DNA of 64,000 nucleotides, taken from Pseudomonas sp. B21-056. Lineage in GTDB: Bacteria; Pseudomonadota; Gammaproteobacteria; Pseudomonadales; Pseudomonadaceae. The notes beneath the pieces are model-generated. The model did no database searches. It was not told where the DNA came from and saw only the letters and a list, made by a program, of their open reading frames with translations. Shown here piece by piece: positions 57,262 through 64,000 of this stretch. Position 1 is the first letter of the stretch. The number at the start of each line of letters is the position of its first letter. The position numbers and the translations under genes are program-made. The stretch is taken from NCBI RefSeq assembly GCF_026016325.1, contig NZ_CP087203.1:2790001-2854000 (forward strand), read 5' to 3'.

Positions 57262-57974
57262 GCGATTTGATCATGCAACTGGCTGGGGTCATCCAGCGTG
57301 ATATCGACAATCTGAAAGCCGTGTCACAGAACGTCGCCAACGCCAATACCTATGGCTACAGGGCCGAGCGCACCTTCAATGTGATGCCCGCCAACTCGAT
57401 GGCCGGCGGCACGGGTGTTTCGAGCGGGCTCGACGACATACAGGCGCAGACCTGGATCAGCGCCGACGGTGGTGCGCTGCAACACACCGGACGCGTCACG
57501 GACCTGGCGCTGTCCGGGGATGCCTGGTTTGCGCTGAAGACACCCGGCGGTGTGTTGTTAAGTCGTGACGGACGTTTTCAGGTCGACAACGCCGGTTATC
57601 TGGTGAGCAAGGCGGGTTATCCGGTATTGGCGGACGAAGGCCCGCTGCAGGTAGCGGGCGGGGTCTTGAAGGTCGACGCGAGTGGCCAGGTCAGTGTCGA
57701 CGATCGGCCGGTAGGTCGCCTGAGCGTGGTACGGGTCGACAACCCGCAGCAACTGCTGGCCGTTGGGGATGGGCTGTATGCGAGCAGCAGCCGGATCACC
57801 CCTGCCCAGGGTTTCGTTGTGCATCAAGGGTTGCTGGAGCGCTCCAACGCGGCCATGGGCACCGACATGGTGAAAATGATGGAAGTGTCACGGCATGTCG
57901 AAACCATGCAGCGAGCGCTGTCGGCTTACGACGGCATGCTCAACAGCGGTATTAACCAAATCGGCAAGAACTGA
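57258..57974 (+). CDS. flgF: Flagellar proximal rod protein FlgF
   Basis: ATG 57258 overlaps the flhA stop by ATGA; 238 residues. N-terminal rod motif QNVANANTYGYRAER, central LALSGDAWFALKTPGGVLLSRDGRF, and C-terminal VKMMEVSRHVETMQRALSAYD. It assembles outside the inner membrane as part of the rod. Placing flgF directly after flhA is unusual for gamma-proteobacteria. Confidence 0.93.
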   Translation: MSDLIMQLAGVIQRDIDNLKAVSQNVANANTYGYRAERTFNVMPANSMAGGTGVSSGLDDIQAQTWISADGGALQHTGRVTDLALSGDAWFALKTPGGVLLSRDGRFQVDNAGYLVSKAGYPVLADEGPLQVAGGVLKVDASGQVSVDDRPVGRLSVVRVDNPQQLLAVGDGLYASSSRITPAQGFVVHQGLLERSNAAMGTDMVKMMEVSRHVETMQRALSAYDGMLNSGINQIGKN

Positions 57975-57989
57975 CCAGGGAGAGTGGTT

Positions 57990-58763
57990 GTGATTGATTC
58001 ATTGAGTATCGCCAGCTCCGGTCTGACCGCGAACCAGGCTTGGATTGACAGCATTTCGAACAACGTCGCCAACATGCAGACCATTGGCTACAAGCGCAGC
58101 CAGGTGGATTTCCACGACATGGTCCGAGAAGTCGGAACGCGCGACGCAGGGGGTGGCATGACCGAAACCTTGCTGGCCGGCGCGGGTATCCAGGCGTCGC
58201 AGCCGAGCCAGGTCTTCAGCCCGGGCACTGTTCGCGAGAGTGGTAATGCGCTGGACCTGGCCATCCAGGGCGACGGGTTCTTCGAAGTGGCGTTGCCTAC
58301 GGGTGAGTTGGCCTATACCCGCGCAGGACGTTTCCACCTTGACAGCGAGGGCCAACTGGCAATGCCCGATGGGCAGACGCTGACGGCCGATCTGCGAGTG
58401 CCGCCGGATGCGCGCAACCTGGTGATCAAACAGAACGGCGAAGTCCAGGCAACCATCACCGAAACCGGAGAAATCATCAGCGTCGGTCAGGTTCAACTGG
58501 CGAAGTTCGCCAGTGCCGAAGCGCTGACCAAACTCAGCGATGGCCTCTATCGCCCGACCCAGGCCAGCGGCGAGGCGATTTATGCCGAGCCGGGTCGCGA
58601 CGGCCAGGGTGTTCTGTTGCAAGGCTTTGTCGAGATGTCGAACGTCAATCTGATCGATGAGATGAGTGGGTTGGTGCTGGCTCAACGGGCCTACCAGATG
58701 AATGCGCGGTTGTTACAGGCCAGCGACCAGATTCTGGAAACCATCAATAACCTGCGTCGTTGA
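57990..58763 (+). CDS. flgG: Flagellar distal rod protein FlgG
   Basis: GTG 57990 (MIDSLSIASSGL) has AGGGAGA seven nt upstream and matches the family start; GTG 57984 is less likely. 257 residues. Rod signature NNVANMQTIGYKRSQ, LAIQGDGFFEVALPTGELAY and the C-terminal LVLAQRAYQMNARLLQASDQ are clear. It forms the distal rod that spans the periplasm to the L ring. Confidence 0.95.
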   Translation: MIDSLSIASSGLTANQAWIDSISNNVANMQTIGYKRSQVDFHDMVREVGTRDAGGGMTETLLAGAGIQASQPSQVFSPGTVRESGNALDLAIQGDGFFEVALPTGELAYTRAGRFHLDSEGQLAMPDGQTLTADLRVPPDARNLVIKQNGEVQATITETGEIISVGQVQLAKFASAEALTKLSDGLYRPTQASGEAIYAEPGRDGQGVLLQGFVEMSNVNLIDEMSGLVLAQRAYQMNARLLQASDQILETINNLRR

Positions 58764-58768
58764 TCAGC

Positions 58769-59455
58769 ATGAATATTCATTGGATGGCCGGGCTCGGGTT
58801 GTGGATCGCAAGCAGCGGCTGCTATGCCGATTGCGACGCAGCGGCGTCAAGGAATGCCTTGACTGCGGCCGTCCAGGCTATTCAGGCGCAGTTGGCCACG
58901 CCCGAGGTTGAACTTCAGCTCACGCCCATGGGTGAGCTGCCGGCCATGGGGCAACCGCAGATCCGGTTGTTGAGCCAGGGCATTCGCAGTCGGGTCCCGG
59001 TCGCATTCAGCGGCACCGTGTGCGGCCATGATCGGCCCAGTGTGGTGACGGTGTGGTTCAAGGTTCAGGCCTGGAAGCAGGCATGGGTCTATGGCCGTAA
59101 TGGACGAGCCGATCAGGTGATGGCGGATGTGCAGCCGCGTCTGGAACGGGTGGACCTGGCCGCCGCGCAACTTTCGCCGGGTGATTTGCCCAGTGATGTT
59201 GCAGGGCAGTGGCTGAATCAATCGGTCAACGCCGGCATGCCGGTGCTCAAGCGTCACCTCAAGGCTGAGCCCCTGGTGTTTCGCGATGCGCCGGTGACCG
59301 TTGTGGTCTATGGCCCTGGCCTGATGCTGCGCACCGAAGGCAAGGCAATGCGTCCGGGTGTCTTGGGCGAGCGCGTACCGGTGATGTTGAACGGCGCCGA
59401 GTCGAGCCTGTTGGCGGTGGTCGCCGGAAAAGGAGAGGTTCATGTGGAAAGATGA
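58769..59455 (+). CDS. flgA: P-ring assembly chaperone FlgA
   Basis: ATG 58769 (MNIHWMAGLGLW); a TTG at 58760 overlapping the flgG stop is possible. 228 residues with a signal peptide ending about GCYA/D. The C-terminal half has the SAF-type pattern (GMPVLKRHLKAEPLVFRDAP, GKAMRPGVLGERVPVML, LLAVVAGKGEVHV). FlgA acts in the periplasm to help FlgI assemble. Its place between flgG and flgH recalls alphaproteobacterial operons; in most gamma-proteobacteria flgA is separate. Confidence 0.9.
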   Translation: MNIHWMAGLGLWIASSGCYADCDAAASRNALTAAVQAIQAQLATPEVELQLTPMGELPAMGQPQIRLLSQGIRSRVPVAFSGTVCGHDRPSVVTVWFKVQAWKQAWVYGRNGRADQVMADVQPRLERVDLAAAQLSPGDLPSDVAGQWLNQSVNAGMPVLKRHLKAEPLVFRDAPVTVVVYGPGLMLRTEGKAMRPGVLGERVPVMLNGAESSLLAVVAGKGEVHVER

Positions 59456-60020
59456 CGCCCGCAGCGCGTTGCTGGTCATGCTGTTGCTGCCGGGAGTGGC
59501 TGGCGCGCAAAGCCTGATCAATCCCGATGGTTACCGCTCCCTGACAGGCGACCGTCGTGGCTACCACCTTGGCGATACGCTGACAGTGCTGGTGGTGGAG
59601 TCCACTACGGCCCAGAGTGCGGCCGGCACCGGCGCTGACAGTAATACCGATATCTCCGCACGCACGGGGCTGGACAGCAATACCCATCAAGCGAGCCTGG
59701 GCTTGAGAGGGGATACCAGTGGGACCGGACAAACCAACCGCAGTGGGCAGATTCGCACGAACGTTTCCGTGCGCATCATTGAAATGTTGCCCGAGGGTTT
59801 GTTGCGCGTCAGTGGTGAGCAACGGGTGACGGTCAATGATGAAAAGCAGCAGGTCAGAATTACCGGTCTGGTCCGACCGGATGACATTGCCTACAACAAC
59901 ACGGTGCTTTCCTATCGTCTGGCAGACGCACAAATCGATATCGTCGGCGACGGTGTGGTGACCGATGCACAGAAGCAGAACATCGTTTTCCGGGTGCTCA
60001 AGTGGCTGCGAATCTTATGA
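59442..60020 (+). CDS. flgH: L-ring protein FlgH without a lipobox
   Basis: ATG 59442 with a strong AGGAGAGG site, overlapping flgA; 192 residues. LGDTLTVLVVESTTAQSAAG, MLPEGLLRVSGEQRVTVN, ITGLVRPDDI and VVTDAQKQNIVFRVLKW are characteristic of FlgH. The leader ends LLLPGVAGAQS with no cysteine, so it would be cut by signal peptidase I and not lipidated, whereas typical FlgH has an L-x-G-C lipobox. The protein is also somewhat short. Coupled to flgI by ATGA. Confidence 0.92.
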   Translation: MWKDDARSALLVMLLLPGVAGAQSLINPDGYRSLTGDRRGYHLGDTLTVLVVESTTAQSAAGTGADSNTDISARTGLDSNTHQASLGLRGDTSGTGQTNRSGQIRTNVSVRIIEMLPEGLLRVSGEQRVTVNDEKQQVRITGLVRPDDIAYNNTVLSYRLADAQIDIVGDGVVTDAQKQNIVFRVLKWLRIL

Positions 60021-61126
60021 AAATGGTTGCTCGAGTGCTTTCAGTCCTGTTTCTCGCGCTCTGGTTGCAGCCGACGCTGGCTGATGTCCGGATCAAGGAA
60101 CTGACGCGTATCCAAGGCGTACGCGACTACTCCATCATCGGCTATGGCCTGGTGGTCGGTTTGGCCGGAACGGGCGATACCGACCGCAATCGGGCCACCC
60201 GCCAGTCGCTGGTCAATACCTTGAAGAACTTCAACGTGAACGTCGCTGAGGGGGATCTCAACACCCGTAATACCGCGGCGGTGATGGTCACCGGTAACTT
60301 GCGCTCGTTCAGCGAGTCGGGGGACAAGCTGGACGTCGAAGTGTCTTCCCTGGGCGATGCCCGCAGTCTGCTGGGGGGCACCTTGTTGATGACGCCGCTG
60401 TACGGCCCGGACGAAAGGCTTTATGCCTTGGCTCAAGGGCCGATGTCGGTGGGCGGGTACATCTTTGAGGCCAACTCCAATTCGGTGCAGAAGAACCACC
60501 CGACGGTTGGGCGTATCCCCCGAGGCGCCAGTGTCGAGCGCTCGGCCTTCTCAGAAAATGATGAGGTTTCGAGACGTCTGGTGCTGATTCTGAACGAGCC
60601 GGACTACACCACCGCACAGCGTATAGCCGATGCCTTGAGCCGGGAGCTGGGAGTGTCTGGCGTGCGCGTGGTGCACGCGGCCAAAGTCGAGGTACCCGTT
60701 ACGCCCGGCATGAGTGTCCCTCGATTGATTTCACGGGTGCAGAACGTCTCGGTGGCTCCGGATTATGCCGCACGCGTGGTGGTCAACGAGCGCACCGGCA
60801 CCGTGGTGGCGGGCGCCAATGTGCAGTTGGGCGAAGTCAGCATTTCCCAGGGCTCGCTGAGTGTGGTGATCAGCACCAAGTTCCAGGTTTCCCAGCCGTC
60901 CTGGGTGGCACGTACCGGACCAGGCGTCGGTACGGTGGTGGTGCCGGATACAGACCTGACCGTGAATGAAGAAGAACACGGTCCGGTGAAGCTGGCCGAA
61001 GGGGCGACAGTAGGCGACCTGGTCAAAGCCCTCAATCAGGTTCGATTGAGCACGCGTGAAGTGATCACCGTGTTGCAAGCCATCAAACAGGCGGGCGCCT
61101 TGCACGCCGAACTCATTGTTCAATAA
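60017..61126 (+). CDS. flgI: P-ring protein FlgI
   Basis: ATG 60017 overlaps the flgH stop by ATGA and starts a clean signal peptide (MKMVARVLSVLFLALWLQPTLA); an earlier GTG at 60002 lies inside flgH. 369 residues. GYGLVVGLAGTGD, NTAAVMVTGNLRSF, GGTLLMTPLYGPD and VNERTGTVVAGANVQLGEVS are diagnostic. It forms the peptidoglycan-level bushing around the rod. There is no flgJ (rod cap/muramidase) after it, as there usually is in gamma-proteobacteria. Confidence 0.96.
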   Translation: MKMVARVLSVLFLALWLQPTLADVRIKELTRIQGVRDYSIIGYGLVVGLAGTGDTDRNRATRQSLVNTLKNFNVNVAEGDLNTRNTAAVMVTGNLRSFSESGDKLDVEVSSLGDARSLLGGTLLMTPLYGPDERLYALAQGPMSVGGYIFEANSNSVQKNHPTVGRIPRGASVERSAFSENDEVSRRLVLILNEPDYTTAQRIADALSRELGVSGVRVVHAAKVEVPVTPGMSVPRLISRVQNVSVAPDYAARVVVNERTGTVVAGANVQLGEVSISQGSLSVVISTKFQVSQPSWVARTGPGVGTVVVPDTDLTVNEEEHGPVKLAEGATVGDLVKALNQVRLSTREVITVLQAIKQAGALHAELIVQ

Positions 61127-61135
61127 GGAAGATTG

Positions 61136-61513
61136 ATGTCTGCCGATATGAGTCTTGCAATAGAAACTGTTCGCTTCGCCATGAGCCTGGAACAACTGAG
61201 GGCGAAGGTCGCGGCGCATAACATCGCCATGGCCAATGTTCCCGGGAGCAAGGCCATGCGCCTCAACAGCTTCGAGCCGATGGCCGCCTTGCGTGGCCTG
61301 CACAACAATCCCGAGCTGTTCGGCCAGGCGTTGCGTTCGATACAGGACAGCGAGTTGACACCCTATTTGCAGAGCTATACGCCAGTCTCGCCATTGGCGT
61401 TGGACGGTGAGGTTGCGCAAATGTCTGCGGCGAGCGGCCGCTATCAAACCTTGGCCGACGGTGTCTCGCGTCAGTTCGCGCTTATGCAGTTGGCAATCAA
61501 GGGAGGTCGCTGA
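61136..61513 (+). CDS. flgB: Flagellar proximal rod protein FlgB
   Basis: ATG 61136 with AAGGAAG upstream; 125 residues. AKVAAHNIAMANVPGSKAMR is the rod-family N-terminal motif in a diverged form, and the C-terminus SGRYQTLADGVSRQFALMQL matches FlgB. It pairs with FlgC two bases downstream to build the proximal rod. Confidence 0.88.
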   Translation: MSADMSLAIETVRFAMSLEQLRAKVAAHNIAMANVPGSKAMRLNSFEPMAALRGLHNNPELFGQALRSIQDSELTPYLQSYTPVSPLALDGEVAQMSAASGRYQTLADGVSRQFALMQLAIKGGR

Positions 61514-61515
61514 GC

Positions 61516-61911
61516 ATGCCCCTGGACAACATCAGCGAGATCGTTCGCGGAAGCATGGCCTATGAACGTTCACGGGTAGAGGTTGCGAGCTACAACCTGG
61601 CGCTCGCCAACGTGGCGATGGCTCCAGGCGAACGTTCGCCCTTGCTCAGCGTATCGCCTCCAACCAGCTTTGCCGGTCAATTGGGTTTACAGCAGCCACG
61701 CGTTCATCCCCAGGCGCGTAGCGACGCTCGTTTGGTGCATGACCCTGCTCACCCCATGGCTGACCAAAACGGCATGGTGCATTACCCGAACATCGAAGCA
61801 GCCAGGGAAATGGCGACCCTGGTGTCGGCAACCCGTGCCTACGAAGCCAACATCCGCTCATACAACAGCTTGCGCGAAATGACGCTCAAAGCCTTTGAAA
61901 TTGGAAAGTGA
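61516..61911 (+). CDS. flgC: Flagellar proximal rod protein FlgC
   Basis: ATG 61516 with GGGAGG upstream; 131 residues. N-terminal YERSRVEVASYNLALANVAM, and the C-terminal HYPNIEAAREMATLVSATRAYEANI segment is the classical FlgC signature. It overlaps no other gene and is followed immediately by fliE. Confidence 0.93.
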   Translation: MPLDNISEIVRGSMAYERSRVEVASYNLALANVAMAPGERSPLLSVSPPTSFAGQLGLQQPRVHPQARSDARLVHDPAHPMADQNGMVHYPNIEAAREMATLVSATRAYEANIRSYNSLREMTLKAFEIGK

Positions 61912-61912
61912 T

Positions 61913-62218
61913 ATGACCGCCGCCATCGCGCCTATTGCATTAACCACCGACCTTTCACCGAGCGCCGCCTTGGCGCAAGGGCCGATGGGACCGGAAAGCT
62001 CTGATTTCGTCGGTTTGCTGAAGTCGGGCGCGACCCAATTGGGTGAGCAGACCGGGCAAGCCAGCGAGCTGCTGTCTGCTTATGCGTTGGGCGAAAACAT
62101 TGCGCCTCACGATCTGGTCATGGCCATGGAGCAGGCGAAGCTGTCGCTGCAACTGGCTGTGGAAGTACGCAACCGTCTGGTAGATGCCTACCAGGAACTC
62201 ACACGGTTGCAGATCTGA
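61913..62218 (+). CDS. fliE: Flagellar MS ring-rod junction protein FliE
   Basis: ATG 61913 (MTAAIAPIAL) with GGAAAG upstream; 101 residues. The C-terminal APHDLVMAMEQAKLSLQLAV followed by EVRNRLVDAYQEL is the conserved FliE helix. It links the MS ring to the rod and is the first export substrate. Confidence 0.92.
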   Translation: MTAAIAPIALTTDLSPSAALAQGPMGPESSDFVGLLKSGATQLGEQTGQASELLSAYALGENIAPHDLVMAMEQAKLSLQLAVEVRNRLVDAYQELTRLQI

Positions 62219-62221
62219 CCC

Positions 62222-63595
62222 ATGGAGAATCAACCGGTGTCTTCGTTCCTCGCGGGTCGTACACGCATCTTTCTGATCGGCACCGTGCTGATTGCTGGCC
62301 TGCTCGCCGCGTCGGTCTGGTGGGTATTGCGCCCGCAATACGTGGCCTTGTACCGCAATGCCGACGAAGCGTCCCAGGCTCAGATCCTGGCGACATTGAG
62401 TCAGCGCCATGTGCCTTATCGGATCAATACGCAGCAGGGCGCGATCGAGGTTCTGGCCGATCACGCGGCCTCGGCGCGCATGTATCTGGCCGAGGCGGGT
62501 ATTCCAACGCGAGGTGGCCCGGGGTTTGAATTGTTCGACAAGGCCGACTACGGCATGTCGGAGTTTAGTCAGAAGATCAATTACCAGCGAGCCATGGAGG
62601 GAGAGTTGGCGCGCACGATCATGAGCATCTCCGAAGTGGAGTATGCCCGTGTGCACCTGACGTTCAAGAAAACCAGCCTCTACCAGCAGGCGGAAGAACC
62701 GCCGAAGGCCTCGGTGATTGTGCGCCTGCGCGCCACGGGGACGTTGATGCCTCAGCGGGTCAGGGGTATCCAGCAACTGGTGGCGTCGGCGGTAGAGGGG
62801 ATGACCCTTGAGCGGGTGTCAGTGCTCAATGAGGACGGGCAGGTACTCAGTGCTACCGATAGCACTGCGGCCGCTCCCGAACACTTGCAGTTGACTGCTC
62901 AGGTCGAGCAAGCGTTGAAGCTCAAGGCCGAAGAGCTGTTGGCGCGTCCGCTCGGTCAGCATGGCGTCGATGTTTCGGTTCGGGTGCTGATGAACTTCGA
63001 CCGCGTCAAATCCATCAGCGAGCAACCGCTCACCAACAAAATACGTCGTGAAAAACGTACCGAGTCCACCGAAAACTCCAGCGGTGAGTCCACGAGCAAG
63101 CGCTTCCAGAACAATCGGGAAATCGATTATGAAGTGGGTAAGGCTCGTGCCGAAACCGAGCATGCGTCCGGCAAGATTGAGCGCATTACTGTCGGTGTAG
63201 TACTCAGCACCCCGGTCACGGACGCTCAACAGAAAGATATCCAGGCCTTGCTTGAAGCCGCATTGGGGCTGGACCTGAAGCGTGGCGATCGATTGGTGAT
63301 GGTGTATATCCCTGACATGCCCGTGCCGCAGGCTTCTGCTGTGGCGCAGGCATCGACAGAGCCCGCACCCGTGAGCCATGTCGAAGTCCCGGCACCCGTC
63401 AACGATGATCCCGCGTTGCCATGGACTCGCTGGCTGGGCATCGGATTAATGGTGCTCTTGGCTGTCATTCTTTTGTTCTGGGTGACAGGACGGCGCAGGA
63501 CAGTCTCTGTCCCCGCGACCGTGCCGCGACTGACGTCTGTCGAGCGTGAGCAACTGCTGGTCGATTTGCGCCGCTGGCTGTTGGAGGGGCGCTGA
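62222..63595 (+). CDS. fliF: Flagellar MS-ring protein FliF (short)
   Basis: ATG 62222, with GTG 62237 as an alternative; 457 residues, against roughly 550-600 in most FliF. Transmembrane helices lie near residues 15-37 and 400-420. The ring-building regions are recognisable (GGPGFELFDKADYGMSEFSQ, NYQRAMEGELARTIMSISEV, ARVHLTFKK, KSISEQPLTNKIR). The cytoplasmic tail is only about 35 residues and ends VEREQLLVDLRRWLLEGR, probably a reduced FliG-binding helix. The size reduction lies between the RBM domains and in the tail. Confidence 0.93.
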   Translation: MENQPVSSFLAGRTRIFLIGTVLIAGLLAASVWWVLRPQYVALYRNADEASQAQILATLSQRHVPYRINTQQGAIEVLADHAASARMYLAEAGIPTRGGPGFELFDKADYGMSEFSQKINYQRAMEGELARTIMSISEVEYARVHLTFKKTSLYQQAEEPPKASVIVRLRATGTLMPQRVRGIQQLVASAVEGMTLERVSVLNEDGQVLSATDSTAAAPEHLQLTAQVEQALKLKAEELLARPLGQHGVDVSVRVLMNFDRVKSISEQPLTNKIRREKRTESTENSSGESTSKRFQNNREIDYEVGKARAETEHASGKIERITVGVVLSTPVTDAQQKDIQALLEAALGLDLKRGDRLVMVYIPDMPVPQASAVAQASTEPAPVSHVEVPAPVNDDPALPWTRWLGIGLMVLLAVILLFWVTGRRRTVSVPATVPRLTSVEREQLLVDLRRWLLEGR

Positions 63596-63599
63596 CGTC

Positions 63600-64000
63600 A
63601 TGGAATTTTCAGAGCTTCGTAAAGCAGCAATCCGCCTTGCCTGTTCTCATGCCGAAGACCGTGACTGGATTCTCACGCGGCTGGAACCCGACGAGCGTCG
63701 CCAGGTTGAGGCGCTGTTGGAGGAGATCAACCTGCTGGGATTGACCAGCGATCCCTCCGTTGTCTCCGCCATGATGAGCGAATTAACGGTGGCACCGGCG
63801 ACGGTTCAGACGCCGCCCGACCACACACGGCTTAAATCCCTGCTCTCGAAAGCGACGCATCCCTTTTGGGGCGCGCTGGTACTTCAACTGGAAACACCAG
63901 CGGTACGCCGCGAAGTGCTAGGAGGGCTGGCCAACAGTGCCGATATCCGTCGATGGGACAGCAAGTTTGCCAAGCAGGTCCTGCCCCCGGCGCTGATGCG
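63600..64000 (+). CDS. Unidentified gene after fliF, FliG position (partial, cut by right edge)
   Basis: ATG 63600 follows fliF by 4 bp, with GAGGGG about 12 nt upstream; 133 residues visible and open at the window end. It begins MEFSELRKAAIRLACSHAED and continues with helical segments (WILTRLEPDERRQVEALLEE, LLSKATHPFWGALVLQ). fliG is normally next to fliF, but I see no FliG signature in this part. It may be a diverged FliG, or another switch/assembly component specific to this flagellar type. Confidence 0.7.
   Translation, partial: MEFSELRKAAIRLACSHAEDRDWILTRLEPDERRQVEALLEEINLLGLTSDPSVVSAMMSELTVAPATVQTPPDHTRLKSLLSKATHPFWGALVLQLETPAVRREVLGGLANSADIRRWDSKFAKQVLPPALM

Noticed and set aside
53075..63379. 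Numerous minus-strand frames across the flagellar genes
   Set aside because: Antisense shadows of well-recognised flagellar genes.

Overview
The window looks like accessory chromosome of a Pseudomonas of the P. fluorescens complex. GC-rich coding, a DUF6124-type small gene, a PA2384-like Fur-domain protein and a corrugatin-type siderophore locus all point that way. The P. corrugata/brassicacearum/thivervalensis branch is my best guess, but this is inference without a database search.

Region 1 (1-23398) is an iron-acquisition locus. A leftward operon encodes, in transcription order, a SyrP/TauD-type beta-hydroxylase, a loading protein (fatty acyl-AMP ligase, carrier, condensation domain), a second beta-hydroxylase, a one-module NRPS whose condensation-like domain has lost its catalytic motif, and a giant NRPS that leaves the window after three full modules. 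A divergent rightward unit encodes a TonB-dependent receptor, a diaminobutyrate aminotransferase and a small Fur-like winged-helix protein. Hand-read adenylation codes give His-like, Dab (DIWELTADD), unassigned (DSAELGTVD) and Ser (DVWHFSLID). This fits an acylated beta-hydroxy-amino-acid siderophore of the corrugatin/histicorrugatin family. The remaining modules and the export genes must lie to the left.

Region 2 (23446-51370) is a duplicated polymorphic-toxin locus. Three small leftward genes (two of them TPR proteins) are divergent from a 4039-residue YD-repeat (Rhs-like) protein. A paralogue of 3705 residues lies about 14 kb downstream in direct orientation. Both share a conserved upstream region with a sigma-28-like motif, a YD-repeat shell, a LysM module, a Pro/Lys linker, a hydrophobic stretch and a pretoxin region. 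They then switch abruptly to unrelated toxin tips: an SHH-type nuclease-like tip followed by a SUKH immunity gene, and a ParB-like tip followed by a different small immunity candidate. Between the copies lie AT-rich orphan small genes and a truncated opposite-strand gene tail exactly at the duplication junction.

Region 3 (51371-53080) is a scar: two tandem copies of an IS end, an internally deleted IS4-type transposase, a DUF6124 gene with its own terminator, and about 640 bp with no gene that I can recognise.

Region 4 (53081-64000) is a tightly coupled flagellar operon: fliQ, fliR, flhB, flhA, flgF, flgG, flgA, flgH, flgI, flgB, flgC, fliE, fliF and an unidentified gene cut by the window end. 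The order (flgF-flgG-flgA-flgH inside one operon with the export genes) is not that of the usual Pseudomonas polar flagellum. FlgH lacks a lipobox and FliF is short. It is probably an additional, horizontally acquired flagellar system; fliP is not next to fliQ.
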